Shown here piece after piece: positions 55,201 to 64,000 of a stretch of DNA of 64,000 nt. The translations under genes and the position numbers were made by a program. The stretch is taken from NCBI GenBank assembly GCA_964030785.1, contig OZ034968.1, positions 74,942,427 through 75,006,426 of the forward strand, in the 5' to 3' direction. The stretch's first letter is position 1. Each line of letters opens with the position of its first letter. The DNA is from Siderastrea siderea. Its lineage: Eukaryota; Cnidaria; Anthozoa; Scleractinia; Rhizangiidae. Below the pieces are notes generated by a model that saw only the letters and a program-made list of their open reading frames with translations, was not told where the DNA came from and ran no database searches.

Positions 55201-56132
55201 CAAAGATGGTGTTTCTTATCCAGGTAAATGGCTTTTCTTTGCCGTAATGGCCCCACGTGGATGTACCTTTAAACAACAAGGACCTCTGACATGCCTAGAA
55301 AGTGAAATCAATGCAAGTTAAATAACTGTGCGCTATTCTGGAACCAATCAACCACATTATAACATGACCAACGTTTTGTGACCAACGGTACTTTTATCAA
55401 CTTCAATTTTTGCAAATGGAGCGAACAGGCAATACTTCAGTACTTTGTTGCATAAAGGCGGATAGAGAAGGGGTTGTTGCTACAGAAAGGGGTGCGTGGG
55501 ATTCACAGTTCCGCTTTGAGTATAAGTTATGTCCTCGATCTATTAAGACGGAATCCATTAGGAAACTGAGTAATTGTAATTTTCAGTGGACAAAAATCTT
55601 GTACCAGAATAATTTAAGGCATATCGCATTCTTTTTTACACTTTTTGAGAGCTATGGATGTAATTTGTTATCTGTAGTAACCCCAAAGACAATTTCTTAT
55701 GGGAGCCCGAGAAAATGAATTTCAAATTTCACAAAAGGAAATCTTGCGCATAAAACTTTATCTATTTTACCTGTGTTTACACAATTCCTGTGAAATTTGA
55801 ATTTGAATTTCACGGGCTCTCATAAGAAATTGTCTTTGGGGTTATTACAGATAACAAATTACATCCATAGCTCTCAAAAAATGTAAAAAAGAATACGATA
55901 TACTTTAAATTATTCTGGTACAAGATTTTTGTCCACTGATTACTCAATTTCCTGATGGATTCCATCTTAAGCTTTAAAACTTGAGTAAGCTTATGTAATC
56001 CCTTCATTTGACAGTATTCTACCTTGTCTGGATTTGAACTACATGAGAAATGACCGATTATTTTCTTACCAGCTGTCTTGTGAGAACATTTAAAGCTCCC
56101 AGGGTTTGGAAAGAGCATCCAACTCGTAGCAT
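46231..56132 (-). CDS. COX15: COX15, haem A synthase (cytochrome c oxidase assembly), 10 exons
   Basis: Inner mitochondrial membrane haem A synthase needed for cytochrome c oxidase. Minus-strand exons: 56070-56132, 55202-55294, 54989-55100, 54403-54586, 53357-53543, 52898-53068, 49969-50050, 49689-49843, 49131-49244, 46231-46368. All phases agree; 1299 nt, 432 aa. Exon 1 gives a mitochondrial-type presequence ([20 protein letters not shown]). Exon 4 has [20 protein letters not shown] and exon 5 has [15 protein letters not shown]. Exon 6 has [12 protein letters not shown] and [12 protein letters not shown]. Exon 8 has [17 protein letters not shown] and FVHRIL. Exon 10 has [20 protein letters not shown]. 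The conserved His residues (DWHL, EYAHR, FVHR, CHQ) are present. The upstream open frame to 56399 also has Mets, but the chosen start is the one giving a clean presequence. Introns carry a Penelope/LINE composite, microsatellites and a 1.6-kb palindrome. Confidence 0.95.
46369..47507. other. COX15 intron 9, unique part
   Basis: AT-rich intronic sequence between the last exon and the palindromic element. No gene or clear repeat recognised. Confidence 0.5.
47512..49118. mobile_element. 1.6-kb foldback element with arms of about 770 bp and TTAA flanks
   Basis: The two halves are near-identical inverted copies, beginning GGTGTTTCGATACAGTTTTT and ending in its inverse, with a short spacer near 48270-48350. 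TTAA lies at 47508-47511 and 49119-49122, as for piggyBac-type targets, though TTAA is itself palindromic and could belong to the repeat. Arm-derived open frames are mirror copies with no family resemblance. The right end is 8 bp from the donor of COX15 exon 9. Confidence 0.8.
50210..50845 (-). pseudogene. Penelope-like element 3' fragment with GIY-YIG domain
   Basis: The minus-strand frame 50342-50845 encodes the C-terminal GIY-YIG endonuclease of a Penelope-like retroelement: [31 protein letters not shown] and [15 protein letters not shown]. Downstream (lower coordinates) is the typical tail with ACGACGTTTCGGTGTCGTCA (about 50228). The reverse transcriptase part is missing. Lies in COX15 intron 6. 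Confidence 0.82.
50920..51900 (+). pseudogene. Internally deleted LINE reverse transcriptase fragment
   Basis: Frame 50923-51570 carries [30 protein letters not shown] and [20 protein letters not shown]. The YVDDTSLIY motif (about 51571) follows in another frame. It joins almost at once to the end of the ORF ([19 protein letters not shown]), so the thumb region is deleted. A/T-rich 3' UTR to about 51900. Dead copy in COX15 intron 6. Confidence 0.8.
51896..52420 (+). pseudogene. Second Penelope-like GIY-YIG fragment, inverted to the first
   Basis: The frame 52002-52265 repeats [20 protein letters not shown] and [14 protein letters not shown] with internal deletions. It is followed by the tail containing GTCATGACGACACCGGAACG. 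It matches 50210-50720 in inverted orientation, so the LINE fragment is enclosed by inverted Penelope copies. Confidence 0.8.
52761..52900. repeat. 70-bp tandem duplication covering the COX15 exon 6 donor
   Basis: Units 52761-52830 and 52831-52900 are about 85-90% identical and both end in CATGTACCTT, the plus-strand form of AAG|GTACATG. The right unit holds the real exon 6 donor; the left unit is a copied decoy donor 70 bp into the intron. Confidence 0.8.
53174..53193. repeat. Poly-G run in COX15 intron 5
   Basis: A run of about 20 consecutive G, which could form quadruplex DNA. A likely assembly-error spot. Confidence 0.7.
53930..54110 (+). repeat. Penelope-like 3' tail fragment in COX15 intron 4
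   Basis: Contains CATTCTGATGAAGGGCTAAC, then ACCAGAAATGTCAGCTTTT, a terminal hairpin motif I associate with Penelope-like elements. It is followed by GCCAATTTACCTTATC as at 29519. Confidence 0.6.
54115..54292. repeat. GTCA/CAGT tetranucleotide microsatellite
   Basis: Nearly continuous (CAGT)n with (CAGC)n and (GTCG)n variants, in COX15 intron 4. Confidence 0.9.
54705..54955. repeat. AGGATCCT-rich minisatellite in COX15 intron 3
   Basis: Repeated, diverged copies of AGGATCCT or GATCCTG, many of them palindromic, over about 250 bp. Confidence 0.65.
55545..55977. repeat. Palindromic element in COX15 intron 1
   Basis: Arms 55545-55735 and 55790-55977 are inverted copies sharing GTGGACAAAAATCTTGTACC and CAAAGACAATTTCTTATG. 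The mirrored open frames in the arms are not genes. Confidence 0.75.
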
Positions 56133-56402
56133 CTTGCTCCTTCCAAAGCTACGTGACAAGGAAAACGTATCGAGTATTTTGTGGAAAGTTTGTGTTTTCA
56201 AAGAAACTGAACAAGTAGGAAGCTGGGACGAGTGTAATCTTACACGACATAAACTCCCCCTTGTTAAGTAAATCCGCTGAACAGCTGCACTTGTGGGCTC
56301 GTCTTGCAAGCTACTTCCATAATATCCGAACATTTTGTTGTTCTTTTTGTGAAATTTCACCATCTTGTCCCCTTTCAGAAGAATCTTTGTCGACATCATT
56401 GA
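56133..56402. promoter_or_regulatory. Bidirectional promoter region between COX15 and PUS1
   Basis: The two start codons are only 270 bp apart on opposite strands, so both genes should share this promoter. The minus-strand frame stays open upstream to 56399, which probably reflects 5' UTR. Confidence 0.7.
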
Positions 56403-60966
<4,564 letters not shown>

Positions 60967-62868
60967 GTGAGATCATTTAATAATTAAGAACTGTCTTCTA
61001 ATTAGAGATTCAGATATTCAAGCCTGCAAATAACAGCCTGTCATCTGAAAAATTTTTGATCTGGCCTGACAAAATGACCTTTGGAATATGCTAGCTAATT
61101 ACATTTAATATGAAACAGCAGGTCAGGAATTTTATGTGTGGCAACTTGCTAAAAAAACTGTGACTGACCAGACTGACTTCTTATTCGGTGAACAGTGCCC
61201 CTGGACTGACAAATGCCCTGATCAGAGAAAAAGTTATTAGTAAGGTTGGATATACATTTAATAAAGAAAATAAGCGAGAAGATACAAGGCTTTGATGTCA
61301 TCATGACCTTTGGCAGATCTTGGGAAGTGCCACCTGTCCAGGGAGGGTTGAAATCGTGTAAATTCTGACATCCTTTGACTCTGCACCATTTTATGTGGTG
61401 GTCTGGATTTACTACTGATGGCGTCAATGTGGAACCACACTCTCCTTCTGTACATGTACTTGAAATTGATACCATAATGATGCTGAAATACTTTACCTTC
61501 TTGTTTTTTATTTTCTTGAATCAATAAGACTTGTTCTCCTTTTAGAAGAAGATCTTACTCGGGTTGACTATGATTAGAGTGTTCCTTTGAATTTACTGGA
61601 ACAGCGGTGCTTACTTTATCAATGAAAAACGTTCACTTACCCAGTATTATACCCAGCTGTGTAACTTAATTCACCTTGCTGGTGCTCATTTAAATTATTT
61701 TTAAAATTTCTTTAGTTGTTACATGTACATGAGGAACTTAGGCCATGAAAAAAAATCGCAGGATGTACTCATTACAAGTGTTATTTTACGCCAATCATTT
61801 CTGTCAGCAATGAAGAGAATTATATCAACACGTACGGTCGGTATGTGTCCTTGCAGTTATTTTTAAAACAGCATGACATACATTACGATTATAAGAAAAG
61901 CGATTACGTCGTGAAGCAAAAATTATTACAGGAAAGAACGAGCGCAGTCAGCGAAAGTCCGGGAATTTTAAGGCAGGTATGTCTGATTTTCAGGTAACCT
62001 CCTTTTGGCTCTGTCGAATGTTAGCAATGCATTATATGTTAGTCGCACGTTTTGTCACCATAAGCCAGGAAAAGAAACCTAAAACAGAACCAGGGAATTA
62101 TTCGGTCTTGTCACGCCGTTTGTAATGATGCTGGTCGTTTCAGTTTTATGATATATTTTCTTTGCTAGACCGCTACCATAGTCCTTAATTTATGACTATC
62201 AAAACCGGTTGATGCATGCAATTGCGATTTTAGTAGATTTTCCTGGGCAGGCTGTCAAAACAGAATCATAATTTTGTGTGAGAATTATCTGGCGGGAATT
62301 TATTTCAACATTACGTAAGCCTGCAAATTCTCCTCGATGCCTCTTAGAACTGCCCATAATTATCTTTACTAAGTTGTACTGATTTGTATGTAGGTCGAGC
62401 AAGAACCCGACATCGATCAATTTTTAGACAAAGGCTATAGATTTTTACGTGAAGAAATGTATGTTAGAGGAAGCATGGGATGTGGTGCTTTCACGACTCC
62501 GATTATAATTTATTCGAGCTACACTGGTATCATGTATTAACATTACCCAGCTTCATTGCGTTTTCCTTTTGATATTTTATTTACTGTATTTCAAGTATAG
62601 AAGGTTTCCAACCTAAATGCTGTAGCAACATCTTGGGTAATGCCAGTTTTTCTTCAAAACATATATTGCATTTGTGTTTTGCGTGTAACGCAATGCTGGC
62701 CGGAAATATGAGGTTTTGAAGATCGCGCTCGTCTTCAATAACGACGACCGATCCACGAAACTTTGGAATCGAGACAAAAAGAGACAAGAGACCTTTGGTA
62801 AGTAGCAACAAGAGAAAATGAACGATTTTGTACACACCTTGAGGCGAAATATTAGCATCGCGCTCTAG
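60967..62868. other. Probable PUS1 intron, no further exon recognised
   Basis: AT-rich DNA; short open frames have no family resemblance. I looked for the next PUS1 exon and did not find it. Confidence 0.5.
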
Positions 62869-63926
62869 CTTTATTCTGATTTCCTTAGATAATATGCTGT
62901 ACCTGGAAACTTGATCGCCATCATAGCGCTGTAGCTTATCCTGTTTTCCTTGGGTAGAATATACCTGGAAGCGAAATGCCTAACATCGCACTTTAGCTAA
63001 TATTCTGTCTTCCTTGGGTAGCAGATACCTGGAAGCAGAATGTCTTACATCGCGCTTTAGCTTATTCTGTCTTCCTTGGGTAGCAAATACCTGGAGGCGG
63101 AATGTCTAACATCGCACTTTAGCTTATTCTGTCTTCCCTGGGTAGCAGATACCTGGAAGCGGAATGTCTAACATCGCGCTTTAGCTTATTCTGTCTTCCT
63201 TGGGTAGCAGATACCTGGAAGCGGAATGTCTAACATCGCGCTTTAGCTTATTCTGTCTTCCTTGGGTAGCAGATACCTGGAAGCGGAATGTCTAACATCG
63301 CGCTTTAGCTTATTCTGTCTTCCTTGGGTAGCAGATACCTGGAAGCGGAATGGCGAACATCGCTTTTTACTTATTCTGTCTTCCTTGGGTAGCAGATACC
63401 TGGAAGCAGAATGTCTTACATCGCGCTTTAGCTTATTCTGTCTTCCTTGGGTAGCAAATACCTGGAGGCGGAATGTCTAACATCGCACTTTAGCTTATTC
63501 TGTCTTCCCTGGGTAGCAGATACCTGGAAGCGGAATGTCTAACAACGCGCTTTAGCTTATTCTGTCTTCCTTGGGTAGCAGATACCTGGAAGCGGAATGT
63601 CTAACATCGCGCTTTAGCTTATTCTGTCTTCCTTGGGTAGCAGATACCTGGAAGCGGAATGACGAACATCGCTTTTTAGCTTATTCTGTCTTCCTTGGGT
63701 AGCAGATACCTGGAAGCAGAATGTCTTACATCGCGTTTTAGCTTATTCTGCCTTCCCTGGGTAGCAGATACCTGGAACTGGAATGTCTAACATCGCGCTT
63801 TAGCTTATTCTGTCTTCCTTGGGTAGCAGATACCTGGAAGCTGAATGTTTAACATCCCTTTTTAGCTTATTCTGCTTTCCCTGGGTAGCAGATACCTGGA
63901 AGCGGAATGTCTAACATCGCTTTTTA
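62869..63926. repeat. 62-bp satellite array, about 17 units
   Basis: Head-to-tail units of GCGCTTTAGCTTATTCTGTC, then TTCCTTGGGTAGCAGATACC, then TGGAAGCGGAATGTCTAACA and TC. Variant units (GAAGCAGAATGTCTTACATC, GGAGGCGGAATG, GACGAACATCGCTTTTTAGC) recur in the same order about every 5-6 units, showing higher-order structure. Units are most uniform between 63060 and 63850. Confidence 0.9.
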
Positions 63927-64000
63927 GCAAACACTATCGGCTTTTGGTATATTTATGTAAATTTCCCTTCAGTTATCGCATGCGCTACAACAGTTCAAGT

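Noticed and set aside
55410..56118. Two 102-codon frames with shared protein sequence on opposite strands
   Set aside because: Produced by the inverted arms of a MITE in COX15 intron 1.
61149..61524. Overlapping 88- and 108-codon minus-strand frames
   Set aside because: No recognisable domain, and they lie in what should be a PUS1 intron.
62869..63926. Regular array resembling a CRISPR locus
   Set aside because: Units are contiguous tandem repeats without unique spacers, in a eukaryotic genome; it is a satellite.

Overview
This is a eukaryotic genomic window, most likely from a cnidarian and probably a stony coral. The host genes have many short exons in an AT-rich background full of transposon debris. 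The repeats look like those I associate with coral genomes, such as palindromic MITEs, tRNA-derived SINEs and Penelope-like and CR1/L2-like fragments. The species assignment is inference; the gene identities rest on the translations.

Host genes. (1) An 11-exon SLC39A13-like (ZIP13) zinc transporter lies on the minus strand, 17466 down to 3474; the exons I reconstructed sum to exactly 409 codons. (2) An unrecognised 8-exon gene lies on the minus strand, 23302 down to 18279. It has a zinc-binding N-terminus, a RING-like cluster and a papain-like C-terminal region that is cut off by an in-frame TAG. (3) COX15 (haem A synthase) lies on the minus strand, 56132 down to 46231, with 10 exons and 433 codons including stop. 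(4) The 5' half of PUS1 (tRNA pseudouridine synthase) lies on the plus strand from 56403, divergent from COX15 across a 270-bp shared promoter region. It runs out of recognisable exons after 60966.

The centrepiece is an apparently complete Polinton/Maverick (adintovirus-like) element at 30283-45033, 14,751 bp. It has 487-bp terminal inverted repeats that look identical by eye and a perfect 6-bp target duplication, TATGTA. It encodes, leftward, a fibre-like protein and an A32/FtsK-type packaging ATPase. Rightward it encodes a PPxY-containing structural-type protein, a minor capsid protein, a small repeat protein, the double jelly-roll major capsid protein, a hydrophobic basic protein, an adenain-like protease, a zinc-ribbon ORF, a parvovirus-type phospholipase A2, a chromodomain integrase, a small DNA-binding-type protein and a protein-primed DNA polymerase B. 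The capsid, packaging, protease and membrane-active genes would make a virion; polymerase and integrase would copy and insert the DNA.

The most interesting observation is that three successive gene pairs in the element overlap in the -1 frame, and each overlap carries an in-phase X XXY YYZ slippery heptamer. The clearest is G GGA AAC at 38794-38800, directly before a stop codon and 6 nt upstream of an 8-bp GC-rich hairpin. It leads from the zinc ribbon into the phospholipase. A second, A AAA AAC at 39447-39453, leads from the phospholipase into the integrase, which has no AUG that would preserve its first catalytic Asp. This suggests retrovirus-like recoding in a Polinton, combined with adenain-type cleavage motifs in the structural proteins.

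The rest is transposon-rich: TIR elements at 4892, 6792, 13020, 14689, 24886, 47512 and 58254, LINE and Penelope fragments, and a 62-bp satellite array at 62869-63926. Five of these TIR-element ends fall within about 25 bp of an exon boundary.
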